Source: Miscanthus floridulus (Eukaryota; Streptophyta; Magnoliopsida; Poales; Poaceae). Taken from it: a stretch of 64,000 nucleotides of DNA. The notes under the pieces were generated by a model that ran no database searches, was not told the DNA's origin, and worked only from the letters and a program-made list of their open reading frames with translations. The DNA is taken from the NCBI RefSeq assembly GCF_019320115.1, contig NC_089582.1, positions 125,513,259 to 125,577,258 of the forward strand, in the 5' to 3' direction. Positions 44,343-56,308 of the stretch are shown here, in pieces; position 1 is the stretch's first letter; every line of letters begins with the position of its first letter. The position numbers and the translations under genes are program-made.

Positions 44343-45642
44343 TCCTGTATAGAGAGGTTCAAAACCGATTCCAGTCTTTGATTGTAATAGACAGGCCATC
44401 GTACTCTCATCTACCATTATTTAGCTACAACCGTCTCATGCAGTCCTAAACTTAAATGCCTATATATCCAGATACTTTGACAAAGCGTCTTTGTAATATC
44501 CAGACCCACCCATGTCTACTACTATAGTACAACCTAGATCTGCACAACTCTACTGATACTTAATCTTCAGACTCTGTTCTCTTCTGATGTCATTCAAGTT
44601 TCTTATGTGTATATTAGGACCTTAATCTATTGTACTGCAAACCTATCCATATTATGTTAGACCTCAGTTCACCCAAATTCCCAACCGCGCGCCCTGCCAC
44701 TAGTTTTACAAATATATGGCACCATTTGGTCAGCTTGCGCTGTTACACATTTTGCTCGAACGGTTTATGCCCTTTCTCAAAGGACAACCATTCGTTGTGC
44801 CCCCACTTGACCCCGACCCGGCGACCCCTCCCTCCTCACCACATGTCTCCTCTCCCAAAATCCGTGCAGCCGTGTTAAAAAGATAAGAAAAAAAATCTCC
44901 AGCAACGCCAACGACGGCAGCACTAGGCCATCTTCCTTGCCAAGTAGAGAGCTCTAGACACCCATGGCGAGTGCCCCGACGCCCACCTCACCCGTTTCAA
45001 TCGCGCCCGGCCGTCCGTCTCACCAACGACTTCTTCCGCCCATCGGCCGTGCACATTCTGAGCTCGTGGGCCAACGCCTAACTGCTGACGATCCTCATTA
45101 ACTAGCTAGAAAACGTAGCTAGCTGTCTACAGTATTTGCATCTTCGTGTGGACAGGCAGATCATCTCGGTATCCATTTGGCCATAGTCATAAACACGCAT
45201 CTCCCATTGCAGCGCTATTCTCGGCCAAAATGTCAGCTTTCACCGTGTGCCATTTATGCACTTGATGCCTCCATTAGCGACTTAGCGTAGAAGCGTCCAC
45301 AAACTTAGTGACGCCTGCGCCACGTTGTCAACACGGACTGGCGGCTCCTTGTGGTCGCATCGTTATCCTACCCGTCCCCCCACAGCTATCGGTGCTACAG
45401 CCAGCCTGAAGTAGTAGTAATTGACTAGCTAATTGTGTGAGCACCTATATTTGCATTTTTTTACATGTGTTTGAATACGATGTGTAATTAAGCTGGACCA
45501 CAGTGGTGTGCACGGTCAGATTTCTTGCTCGGGGTCTGCCTCTGGAGGTCTCTACTGTACAGTACCTACTACCTTGTCTGGACCAACAACGTGCATCATC
45601 TCACGGATGCTGCACGTCCTTCGTCGAGGAATAGACGACGAC
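44343..45642. other. Intergenic DNA and upstream region of UGT pseudogene
   Basis: No gene recognised at 44.3-45.1 kb. From about 45128 to 45600 the DNA matches the dispersed blocks at 25.9-33.2 kb, so it is the better-preserved copy of that upstream region. Confidence 0.5.
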
Positions 45643-47129
45643 ATGCCGAGCCCAACCATCGTGCTCCTGCCGATGTGGGCTCCCGGCCACTTCTCGTCGA
45701 TGCTCGAAGCCGGCAAGAGGCTGCTGTTGTTAAGCTGTTGTTCAGCGCCGGCGGCAGTACAGCATCCAGCCTCACTGTTCTCGTCACGCCCCCGCCGATG
45801 GCCGCGTCGTCGTCCGAGACCACGGCCAGCCTGCAGGTACACGGTGAGATGGCCTCAGGCGACGGCATCGTTTTCCACCACCTCCCGGCCATCGAGCACC
45901 GCACCGACCTCGTCCACCCGTCCGAGTACATCCGGCTCTACGCGCCGCATGTCAAGGCGGCCATCACGGGCTTGGCGGCCCCGGTGGCAGCGGTCGTCGT
46001 CGACTTCTTCGGGACCCCGCTCCTCGACGTCGCCCACGACCTCGCAGTGCCGGCCTACGTATACTTCGCGTCCACCGGCGCCACGCTTGCGCTCATGCTG
46101 CGCTTACCGGCCATCCAGGAGGAGCTGGCTTCCACGCTGCGGGAGGAGGGAGGGGTCGTCGACGTGCCAGGGATGCCTCCGGTGCCGGTGGCCTCTATAC
46201 CGTCTCCGGACGTGAACGACTACGCGTGGTTCGCCTACTACGGCCGCCGCTTCCTGGAAGCCAGAGGCATCGTCGTGAACACGGCAGCCGAGCTGGAGCC
46301 AGGCGTTCTTGCGTCAATCGCCGGCGGCCGGTGCACGCCCGGTGGCCGTGCTCCCCCCATGGTCTACCCAATCGGCCCGGTGCTCTCGCCGAAGCCGCGC
46401 GTCGATGCTCGGCGGCGGTCGTCTGCGCAGGAGTGCATCCGGTGGGCGGTGGCTCGACGCGCAGCCGCCAGCGTCCGTTGTGTTCCTCTGCTTCGGGAGC
46501 ATGGGGTGGATGAACGCGGAGCAGGCGCACGAGGTGGCCGCCGGCCTCGAGCGCAGCGAGCACAGGTTCCTGTGGGTGCTGCGCGGCCCACCGGCCGGCA
46601 TCTCGCAGAACCCGACGGACGCGAACCTCGGTGACCTGCTTCCCCACGGGTTTCTGGAGAGGACGAAGGCGGAGGGGGGGTGGGGGTGGGGGTGTGGCCG
46701 GGCTGGGCCCCGCAGCTGGAGATCCTCGCCCACGCCGCCGTGGGTGGCTTCGTTACCCACTGTGGCTGGAACTCGGTGCTGGAGAGCCTGTGGCACGGCG
46801 TGCCCATGGCGCCGTGGCCGCTGTACGCCGAGCAGCCGCTTAACGCGTTCGAGCTCGTCGCGTGCATGGGTAGTGTCGCTGTTGAGCTTAGGGTCTGCAC
46901 GAGAAGGGACAACTTCGTGGAGGCAGCGGATCTGGAGCGAGCGATACTGAGCTTGATGGTCGGATCAGAGGAGGGGAGGAAGGCAAAGGAGAAGGCCAGG
47001 AAGATGAAGGCGCCATGCCGGAAGGCTGTGGAGAAGGGCGGATCGGCGTACGCTGCCATGCAGGCAGTGGTGCAGGATATGCTACAAAGCCACGTACCCG
47101 GCACCCAAATAACATCACTGCAGAAGTGA
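45643..47129 (+). pseudogene. UDP-glycosyltransferase pseudogene, paralogue of the 6.7-kb UGT
   Basis: The text aligns end to end with the UGT at 6717 but changes frame at least three times. Frame 1 starts MPSPTIVLLPMWAPGHFSSM, keeping the catalytic His, and shifts near 45720-45745. The next frame covers LVTPPPMAAS, VAAVVVDFFGTPLLDVAHDL (catalytic Asp kept) and VVDVPGMPPVPVAS, to about 46440. There a 7-bp repeat of CGGTGG-type DNA breaks the frame before [19 protein letters not shown] third shift lies in a G-rich run at 46671-46692, after which the PSPG box is intact ([34 protein letters not shown]). The remaining C-terminus is open to TGA at 47129. The intact box and few stops suggest recent inactivation. 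Confidence 0.85.
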
Positions 47130-47135
47130 CATGCG

Positions 47136-47242
47136 ACCCTGTTCATTTATGCTAAAATTTGATTTATGCTGATGCTTATGTTAAAATATTGCGAGAGAAA
47201 AATACTATTTCATAGTTGAAAAGTAGCTTAAGCGAACAGGGT
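47136..47242. repeat. MITE-like repeat, CCTGTTC...GAACAGGGT family
   Basis: GACCCTGTTCATTTATGCT at the left and GCTTAAGCGAACAGGGT at the right are inverted copies, about 107 bp apart and 6 bp after the UGT pseudogene stop. Same family as 32484-32598 and 61297-61420. Confidence 0.6.
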
Positions 47243-47469
47243 GGATTTGTCAACATAGTCTATATCTTATCTTATTTTATTCTAATATTGAACACACAAA
47301 GAGTTTCTAGTGTCTCGCTAGAATTAACTTGGAGGTTTCAGTTCCAACCCACATAAATGATCCGAATTTCTATGCATCTATCATCTTTCACTTGCTTTCC
47401 TCCCCTATGTTATATCATTCTCATCAGATCATCCATCTAGCACAGATATCGACACTATAATGTGGGTTA

Positions 47470-47771
47470 GGGCCGGTTTAGGTTAAAGCTGCTAAAATTT
47501 AGCCAGCTAAACCAGCTGCTAAACTTTAGCCACCCATGTTTGGTTTGGTGGACTAAAAGAGGCATTTTAGTCTCTTTTAGTCAGGGGGTTTGGATCAAAG
47601 TGACTAAAAGGTGAGGCAGCTTATGTTTTAATCCCATTTAGAAACCCCTTGGTGACTAATTGGCTAAATGCCTATTTAATCCCATTTAGTCATAGTATTT
47701 AGATAAAAAATAACTAAATAAAACTAAAATTAGGTAGCTAAACTTTAGCAGCCCGATCTAAACATCCCCGT
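47470..47771. repeat. MITE-like element rich in TTTAGC/GCTAAA
   Basis: GGCCGGTTTAGGTT at the left and ATCTAAACATCCCCG at the right are imperfect inverse ends of a 300-bp block full of TTTAGTC/GACTAAA motifs. No coding capacity; the target duplication is unclear. Confidence 0.5.
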
Positions 47772-48597
47772 AGAATTATAGATCAAGTGGAAGATGCTAG
47801 ATGCATTGAAATTCCAATAGTTTGCTTGGATTGGATTGGGCCGTATGAATTGGACTGCACAACAAAGTACATGGGCCGCAGATAAACCCAATTTGGAGAA
47901 GTGTGTCATATGTGCACAACGAGGGCGCCCGCTCCTCCAGTGCTCTCGCAGTCTCGCTGATCCACCGAAACAATTTGCATGGCTATTTTTCTACTGAAAT
48001 AATTTGTACAGTTATTTTTTCTAGAACTACTTAGGTCTAGTTTTTTTTCATCCAACAAGTACTCCAGATATGCCTTGCCTATTTTACCAGCATCCCATTG
48101 TTGCCTACTACAGAAAACATTCTACCAGGACATTGTGGTTTTCTGCACTGCCATTTCATTCTTCACCACATCGATATCAAAATGTTAAAATTCCATTTTG
48201 TGAAAGTACAGGATACGATTGCAAAGAGTCTGTCTACTACACAATCATGTATTTTATGCAGTTTCAACACATAAATTTTTTTGCACCATAGGATTAAGAT
48301 CCAACAGCCTCCACTCTTCTTCTACCTCGAGTCTCTAGCCTCTACAGATCACATATCACCATTTTTTCTATAGAAGGACAAATCATAGATCCGTTGCCGC
48401 CACCGCCACTGCCATGGCCGGCGCGAGCGCGATCGCGGGTGCCTGGGCGAGCTCGCCGGTCGCCGGCGCCGGCGCCGGTGGTCACCGGTGAGAAAGAGAG
48501 GGAGAGAGATTTTTTGTGCTAAAACACATGTGTATTGTATAGCATTTCTGGACTTCAAAAGGACTTCAATTCCACTTGGGACGGGTTCGGTAGCTTA
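47772..48597. other. Intergenic DNA, no gene
   Basis: Nothing assigned. A short GC-rich palindromic patch (GCCGGCGCCGGCGCCGG) lies at about 48460-48480. Confidence 0.45.
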
Positions 48598-48602
48598 CAA
48601 TG

Positions 48603-49851
48603 TGTCGGTGCAGAAAGTGGCCAACAAGTAAATATTTATAGTTTTGCCGTACGTTGTGATCGGATGTGGCCTAGCACTCAATGACATAAGTTTTATACTG
48701 GTTCAGGCAACGTGCTCTACGTCCAGTTTGAGTCGGTCGGTGACTTTATTCCTGAGCCTAAGTGCTCGAAGTTTGCAGTGGGGTTATAAACGAGAAGGAG
48801 AAGGATGGGGGGGTACAAGAGGTCCGGTCGGACTCCGGTCGGAAGGGCCGAGAGCGACAGGACCTCCGCTATGAGCTAAGTGTTCAAGCGTGTGCTTGAG
48901 GTTCGAACCTGACAGTTCTGTGGTTGTGAGCTAGTGAACTTGATCGATCTAATGAATCTGGAATCACCTGAATGTTAGGAGAGAACGCATCCCCTTTTAT
49001 AGATGAAGGGGATGGCCTTACAAGTGAGAGGGGGAGAGTGCGTATGCTTCTAAGCCTTGTTGCCCACGCCGGCGGGTATAGGATGATGGTAGGCGCCCAC
49101 AACACTGTTGGATGTCAGATGCACGTGGGAGGTTGCGTCATTTGGTTCGGGTATGACAGATGTCGGTACCTGCTATACTGTTGATGCCCAAAGGCATGTG
49201 AGGAGTTTCACCATGTTCACTCGGTACGGTAAATGTCGGCGCCCACAGCGATGTCGATGCCCAGAGGCATATGGGGGGAGCCTCACCGTATGGGAGTTAA
49301 TGGCGCCCACAATATTGTAGGGAAAATGCCAGCGCCTACAACACTGTTTGTGTCAGGGAGGTTGCAGAGTACTGCTTCTGTAGGTGTACTGGGTACGGTC
49401 TCTGGTATCGCGGTTTGACTTGTGCATCTTGCCTTACTTTCTCCGTTCATTCCCTGGTCTTTACCGAGCGGGCGTCCCCGGTCGATTGGCCCCAGTCGGC
49501 TTTGATTGTGTCAGTCGGAGAAGAGCAGTGAGCAGGGTTTTTTTTTGCGTATCCCTGGTTAGAGACGTGGGGTCGGAGTCGGAAGTAGTGCTTTGGCCAG
49601 GCTTTTCGGTCGGAGAGGCCATCCGAAGGTGGGCTGGAGACCGAAGTGAGCCCTCCGGTCAGAGAGGTGGGCTAGAGTCATAAAACGGGTGTCATTCCTC
49701 CTCGACCAGACCTTTCGGTCGGTGATTGGATTGCCCTTCTGGCCTATTGTCTAGATACTTCGGTCGGCCCATGAGTTGCGCGTTGTCTGCTTGGGCTGAG
49801 CCTTTGTTGGAAAGTCGGTCCGTGAGGGACCCCGGGTTTATAAACTTGATA
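48603..49851 (-). repeat. 3' LTR of element 2
   Basis: 1249 bp, TGTCGGTGCAGAAAG at its left edge (inverse of the LTR end) and AAACTTGATA at its right edge. The minus-strand TATA box CTATAAAAGGGG lies at 48991-49002. Confidence 0.88.
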
Positions 49852-49866
49852 GGAGCCCCCGAGCCC
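49852..49866 (-). other. Polypurine tract of element 2
   Basis: On the minus strand GGCTCGGGGGCTCC directly precedes the 3' LTR start, the expected plus-strand priming site. Confidence 0.6.
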
Positions 49867-50110
49867 TCGCGTGATCCAGGCATAATCGTTTGGGGGATTT
49901 TTTTGTCTTTGACAGCGGGTGCGCGCAAGCGCACCCGCGGGTGTAGCCCCTGAGCCCCCGGGTGATTCTGGTAGAATCGTCTGGGTCTTTTTTTCGTGTT
50001 GCCACCGAGGGAGGTTTTTGTTTCGTCAGCGGGTGCGCGTGAGCGCACCCACGTGTGTAGCCCCAAGCCCCCGGGCAATTCGGGTAGAATCGTCTAGGGG
50101 GTGTTTGTCG
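49853..50110 (-). repeat. GC hairpin-bearing repeat next to the polypurine tract of element 2
   Basis: AGCCCC(C)GAGCCC-type blocks recur at about 49854, 49945 and 50060. Between them two near-identical palindromes sit 114 bp apart: 49915-49938 (GCGGGTGCGC, loop GCAA, then the inverse arm) and 50029-50052 (same arm, loop GTGA). Both could fold as 10-bp stems in RNA or single-stranded DNA. Confidence 0.75.
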
Positions 50111-50149
50111 GCTAGCATGTGTGCGTGTTTTTCAGTCAAGACAGAGTTT

Positions 50150-50660
50150 GTTAACCAAGGCGTCATTGCGCAGCCGATGCGTTTAGTTTTTGGATCGAGC
50201 GAGGTAGAGCTCGTGGATCCTGGCGTCGGTGCGCGCCGTGGAATCAGGCGAGGCAGTTAGTTTAGGGATCAGACGAGGCGGAGCTCGCAGGTCCTGGCGT
50301 CGGTGCGCGCCATGGGATTGGGCGAGCCGGAGTCATGGATCCTGGCCATGGTGTAGCCCACGCAGCCGAGATAGTTAGTTAGTTAGTTTCAGGGTCGGGC
50401 GAGCCGAGGCTCGTGGATCCTGACGGGGTGAGTTCGGGGTCACAGACCCAGGCGTTTGGTGTGTAGTTGAAGCGTAGCCGAATGGGGTGAGTTCGGGGTC
50501 ACGGACCCAGGCGTTTGGTGTGCAGTCGAAGCGTAGCCGGATGTGGTGAGTTTGGGGTCGCAGACCCAGGGGTTTGGTGTGTAGTCGAAGCATAGTCGGA
50601 TGGGGTGAGTCTGGGGTCGTAGACATAGGTTTTTTTGGATGTCTTGAGCCCCTTAGCCCC
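50150..50660 (-). repeat. 59-bp tandem array and related repeats in element 2
   Basis: GGGGTGAGTTCGGGGTCACA repeats at 50425, 50484, 50543 and 50602, a 59-bp period with CCCAGGCGTTTGGTGTG in each unit. Just left, a TCCTGGCGTCGGTGCGCGCC block recurs at about 50218 and 50290. As in element 1, tandem repeats lie on the 3' side of pol. Confidence 0.88.
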
Positions 50661-53000
50661 GTTGGGCTTTGGTAGGGGTCGGTTTGAGTTATGTGCGTTA
50701 CCCCGTCCTTGGTTTCTCACAACTAGAGGGGCTGAGTTTTGTCCCTTGTCCCGATCGCTCGGGCTCGAGTGATGCTCTCGGTGAGTTCGCTAATGGTTAT
50801 GATCGAGCAGAATCTGGGTCCGTCGTTCGTGATGGGGTCGGCATAGCCCTCTTGTGATATTCCACTGCTCCTTTACCTGCAACCCGGCAGATGCTTGGGT
50901 CATTTCAGAGACTGACCCGGGTGGCCTGACGGCCTCCCCTCGATGGAGATTCTATGGGCTTGGCAAGAGGTTCAGGATCGAACGAGAAGGTTGAGATGAC
51001 CCTGTCTACTTCGGGGCAGACCGGGCGATAGCCGCACGAGGCTCATCTGCCTTTTTCTCCCCTAGCTCTATTTGACATGGGGTAGCCTTGAGCCCTTCGT
51101 GGGCCAGCCTTCGAACCTCGGTCGGTCGTTGCTCATGTCGAATGAGGCAACTGCCGCTTCATGACACAACACGGAGCGTTGTGATGCATTTCGCTGCATG
51201 TGCGATGCTTAGTTCCTGAGCACCCGGATGGTTCAGGGCCCGAATCGTTTTCAGGGGGGTACGGGCGTATGGAATGAATGCACGTATGGATGTATGAAAT
51301 GATAAAGAAATAGAGGGGGTCAGTAGTGTTACCTTGATGACTCGAGTGACGGGGTTTGGAGAGCTCCAGTCGGAATTGTCCGACTAGGACCTATGCTCGT
51401 CGTTCGTGACGAAGTCAGCATGGCCTACATGGGGCCTCCCTTTGATCCCTACATGTCTCTTAGTGTGTTTTTCTGAGCCATTCGATCGACTTAGGAAACC
51501 CGATGGTCTCTCCCGGTGGAGATCTCATTTTGGGTTTTCCATATCCTGCCTGGGGGTATGGAGAGTGGCTTATGTGTGGTGACGCTTTAGTTTTCATGCC
51601 CAGTCGTGCGATAGTGGTGGGCCATACCCAGGCCATGTCTCATCTCACCAGGCGGCGTTCCATCGGTCAGCGTGCGTCTCATCGGTCAGGGTGTGTCCCA
51701 TCATTTCCAATCCACATTGAATGGGGGAAGAGAGAGAGTTTTTTGCTTTGATCTTTTGCCCCTCTTTGGCTGTCATGTTTTTCCTTAAATAGGGGAAGGG
51801 AGAGGGCTCTCCATCGCAGTCCTTTGCCTGTTCTCCAACTATTGTCTGTCCTCCTTCTTCCTCCTCACCAAGAGTGCCTGTATGCCATGGTGGTTCCTAA
51901 GTGAGAGAGGGGGTGAGCGAGGGGGAGGACTTACAGATCCTTTCATGAATCTAGAGTGCGATGCCGAGCTGGAGGCTGCCCAAGGTGGTGCTTGCCATCT
52001 TTGCCTAAGGGGCAGCTTCCATTGAAGGGGGTGGCGTGCTGGATTCATCTACGAGGCCTTCTTTGGGATGGAGTTGTGTGTGGACTTTCTCCGGTGGATC
52101 TTCACCAGGCGAGCCTTGTTGGAGGGGAAGTTGCTCAGGATCATGCCGGTGGAGGGTTCCGTGCCTACAGCTGCTCAAGTTGGCTAGTTCATAAAGTTTG
52201 ATGAGATCTCTTCCAGCCATGGTGACCATACCTCGATAGCCGCATCCCTACCCAGGAGCTATCTCGGCTACATGAGAAGGTCAGGAGCTCCATGTTCCTC
52301 TGCTGAGCATCTATGGGTGTGACGCCCTTAAGGTACCCATTGCACTCGCCAAAGTTGAGGGAGCAGAACTGGGCAGGTCCCTTGAGGTACCCATTGCGCT
52401 CGTCGAAGTCAAGGGAGCAGAACCAGGCGGGGCCCCAACAACGGTGGTTATGTTCGGTGGCGTGTGCCATGGTTTCTCCTTTGGCGTTCATGCAATGTTG
52501 TCGAGCGGCCATAGTAGTATTTGGAGTAGTAGTAGTAGAAAATGTAATAGTTGAGTTCGTGGGTGAGTCCCCGTGTGAACAGTTTTTTGTATCAATGAAT
52601 ACAGCAGTACTGTTTTTGTGATAGAATCACTATCCGTTCCTTGTTTTTATTCTAGCATAGCTTTTGTTTTTGTCCTTTCTTTTTTGCACCTACCCGTTAG
52701 TTCCGTAGGCTGTAGCTTTTTTAAGAACCTATGGCATGGCCCATGGGGCTCGGCTGCTCGTAACCGTAGGTCATGGCAGGGTGCGTTTGGTTATGAGTAA
52801 GAACAAAGTTTACATAGGGTAATCAAAGGAAAATGAATGTGCTTCTATTCGGGGACGAACTTGTTTACCATGTGACAGTAAAAGAGAGTAAAAAAGAGAG
52901 GTAGTATTCAGTATTGTACCCTCATAGAGCCCTCGAGCGACCCCGGCTAAAAGTGTTTGGGCTAGGGTGCTTTATTGGGGCAAGTATTGACTAAAAAGCG
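50661..53000 (-). other. 3' non-coding part of element 2
   Basis: No domain recognised on either strand. Some ORFs are open (for example 52189-52512 on minus, 52313-52621 on plus) but show no family features. An antisense gene like that of element 1 was not evident, though remains may exist. Confidence 0.45.
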
Positions 53001-53009
53001 GTAAGACCA

Positions 53010-54478
53010 TATTTAGGGGAAAAATGATGTAGCTGTTCAATGTTCCAAGTGTTGGTGAGAACATCACCATTGTTGTCCTCCAGTCGGTAGGTGCCTAGTC
53101 GGATTACTTCGGTCACCGTATAGGGACCTTCCCATGGTGGAGAGAGTTTGTGTTTTTACTTCGTTGATTGGGTCCTCCGGAGTACGAGATCGCCGACTTC
53201 GAGTAACCTCCCCCTGATCTTCCTTTTGTGGTACCTACGCAGGGTTTGTTAGTAGCGAGCAGAACAGATGATGGACGTCTCGCAGGCCTCTTCGAGCAGG
53301 TTGACTGCATCTTGCTAAGCCTCTATGGCTCGGTCACGGTCGAAAGCCTTCACTCTTGGGGCACCGTGGTCGAGGTCAGAGGGTAGCACTACCTCAGCTC
53401 CGTAGGCTAGGAAGAAGGGTGTGAACCCTGTGGATCAGTTTGGGGTCATTCTTAGACTCTAGAGGATCGCTGGGACCTCTGCAACCCATCGCCCGGTGTA
53501 TTTGTTGAGTTGATCGATGATGCGTGACTTAAGTCCTTGAAGGACCATGCCATTGGCACGCTCAACCTGATCGTTAGTTCATGGATGTCCGACCAAGGCC
53601 CAGTCGATCCTGATGCTATATCCATTACTAAAGTCTAGGAACTTCTTTTCGGTAAAGTTAGTGCCATGGTCGGTGATGATACAGTTAGGAACGCCGAACC
53701 GGTAGATGATGTCGAGGAAGAATTTGACTGTCTCTTCTAAGCGGCTGTTGGTGATGGGCTTCACCTCTATCCACTTGGTGAACTTGTTGACTGCTATGAG
53801 TAGATGAGTGAAGCCACCTGTGCCCTTTTTTAGGGGTCCCACCATGTTGAGGCCCCAGACCATGAATGGCTAGGTGATAGGGATGGTTTGGAGCTCCTGT
53901 GCCGGCAAATGGGTTTGCCGAGCATAGAACTGGCATCCTTCACACCTGCGGATGACCTCCTCTGTATCTCATAGCATGGTGGGCCAGTAAAAACCTTGGT
54001 GAAAGGCTTTTTTGACCAGCGACCTTGGGGCCGCGTGATGTCTATAGATCCTAGCATGGACCTCGAGGAGGAGCTGCTTCCCCTGGTTGGTGGGGATGCA
54101 CTTCATGAGTGCCCCCGATGGACTCTGTTTGTAGAGTTCATCACCGAGCACAATGAAGGTCTTGGCACGTTGAGCGATCCATCGGGCTTCAGTCCTTTTG
54201 GGCGGGAGAACCTCCTCGAGGAGGTAGGAGAGTAGCGGTGCTTGCCAGTCGGTTTGATCGAGTGCTAATACGGTGACGTTGCCGGGTGACGTCATCATGG
54301 AAGTACTGGGATCAGAGCCCCTAAGCGCTGGCTTGGTGTTGGGGTCGAAGCCCTCGGGCGCTGGTTGGGTGTCGAGGTGTGTCTGGACTAGACCTTCCAG
54401 GATGCGAGCGGACGGCTCATGGACATCGTTGATGAAGACCCCGCTTGGGGATGGATCCCGCCTAGCGGTCAATTTCAC
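53010..54478 (-). pseudogene. Integrase of element 2
   Basis: The minus strand shows the zinc-finger part (LLEVHARIYRHHAAPRSLVK, KAFHQGFYWPTML) and the catalytic core (MVWGLNMVGPLKKGTGGFTH, KFTKWIEVKPI, FGVPNCIITDHGTNFTEKKF). The first core Asp reads Asn in GLNMVGP where relatives have GLD, and frames change between blocks, so it is inactive. Confidence 0.82.
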
Positions 54479-54652
54479 AAGAAAATCGGCGGCATCGTTT
54501 TCCCTTCAAGGGACGTGATGCAGCTCGATCCCCTGGAATTTGTCCTCGAGCTTGCACACCTCTTGGCAATATGCTGCCATGAGGGGGCTTTTGCAGGAGG
54601 ACTGCTTCATGACATGATCAATGACTAGCTCTAAGTCACCACGAACGTAGAG

Positions 54653-56180
54653 TCATGTAGCACCAAGCTCGATGGTGATGCGTAGTCCATTGATGAGGGC
54701 CTCATACTCCGCGGTGTTGTTTGAGGCTAAAAAGTGGAGGTGAATGGAGTAGCGGAGCCTACTCCCATCTAGAGAGATCATAACCACTCTAGCCCCCGAG
54801 CCGGGCGCCATTTCGGACCCGTCGAAGTACATTGTCCAGTACTCGTGGGTGATGTCCGGGGTCAGTAGCTGTACCTCTGTCCATTCGGCGACAAAATCCA
54901 TGAGAGCCTTAGCTTTAATGGTGGTACAGGGGGTGTAGCTCATGTCGTGGCCCATGAGTTTGAGTGCCCACTTAGAGATCCATCCCACGGTGTCACGGTT
55001 GGGGATGATGTCCCTAAGCGGGTATGAAGTGACAATCGCAACTTCATGGTCAGTGAAGTAGTGCAGGAGCTTCTATGTTGCCATCAGCATGGCGTATAGG
55101 AGTTTCTGCACCTAGGGGTACCAGACCTTGGGGTTGGTGAGTACTTCCCCAACGAAGTATACGGGCCGCTGGACCTTAAGTTGATGTCCCAGCTCCTCCC
55201 TTTTGATGACCAGTGCGGCGCTTACCACATGGTTGTTGGCCGCGATGTAGAGGAGAAGGGGTTCTCCCTATTCAGGAGCGACGAGGATCGGGGCTAACAT
55301 CAGGGATGCTTTGAGGCTCTCCAAGGCCTGCTGAGCTTCCTTAGTCTAGATGAAAGTGTCTGTCTTTTTGAGGAGCTTCTAGAGTGGCATCCCCTGTTCG
55401 CTGAGCCAGGAGATGAGTCGAATTAGGGAAGCCAGACAGCCGGTGAGCCTTCGCACGCCCTTGACGTTGTGTATAGGACCCATGTTGGAGATGGCTATGA
55501 TTTTTTTGGGGTTGGCCTCGATGCCACGCTCAGACACAATGTATCCTAGCAGCTTCCCCTTTGGAACTCCAAAAACACATTTTTTGGGATTCAGCCTGAT
55601 GTTGAATCTTTGGAGGTTCGCGAACGTTGCGGCCAAGTTTGTGATCAGGTCAGAAGCTTGAGTTGTTTTCACCACTATGTCATCAACATAGACGGCGATT
55701 GTTGGTCTTGGCCGCTCGGCTTGATCAGGCTGGTCGAGCGAGTCAATTCGGTCGGCGAAGCATTGCTGCATGCACCTTTGGTAGGTGGCGTCAGCATTCT
55801 TTAAGCCAAATGGCATGGTTATGTAGCAGTACGAACCATATGGGGTGATGAACAAGGTTGTGAGCTGATCATACTCTTTCATTGTGATCTGGTGATAGCC
55901 CAAGTAGGCATCCAGAAAGGAGAGGATCTCGCAACCCGAGGTGGAGTCAACTATCCGGTCCATGCGCGGCAAAGGAAAGTGATCCTTTGGACACGCTTTG
56001 TTGAGGCTAGTATAATCATCGCACATTCTCCACTTCCCGGTCTTCTTTTTAACAAGAACGGGATTGGCAAGCCAGTCGGAGTGGAAAACCTCTCTAATGA
56101 ATTTGGCTGCCAGGAGTTTGGCGATCTCTTCACCTATGGCCTAGCGCCTCTCGTTGTCAAAGCGATGCAGGCGCTACTTG
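54653..56180 (-). pseudogene. Reverse transcriptase and RNase H of element 2
   Basis: The RT frame at 56026-55379 has DDYTSLNKACPKDHFPLPRM, SFLDAYLGYHQI, FITPYGSYCYITMPFGLKNA, the catalytic VYVDDIVVKT and LNPKKCVFGVPKGKLLGYIV. The Tat-type second RNase H at 54988-54653 reads YWTMYFDGSEMAPGSGARVV and NNTAEYEALINGL. The stretch between them is frame-broken. The YVDD site is intact, but the polyprotein as a whole is interrupted. Confidence 0.87.
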
Positions 56181-56308
56181 GCGGGCTTTGAGCCCGAGAT
56201 GAGGCGTAGTGCGTGCTCAGCGACCTCCCACGGTATGCCCGGCATGTCAGAAGGCTGCCATGCGAAGACATCGCGATTGGCGCGTAGGAAGTCGACGAGC
56301 TCGCATTC

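Noticed and set aside
49915..50052. CRISPR-like or riboswitch reading of the GC palindromes
   Set aside because: Two copies only, inside a plant retrotransposon; no spacers, cas genes or known aptamer fold.
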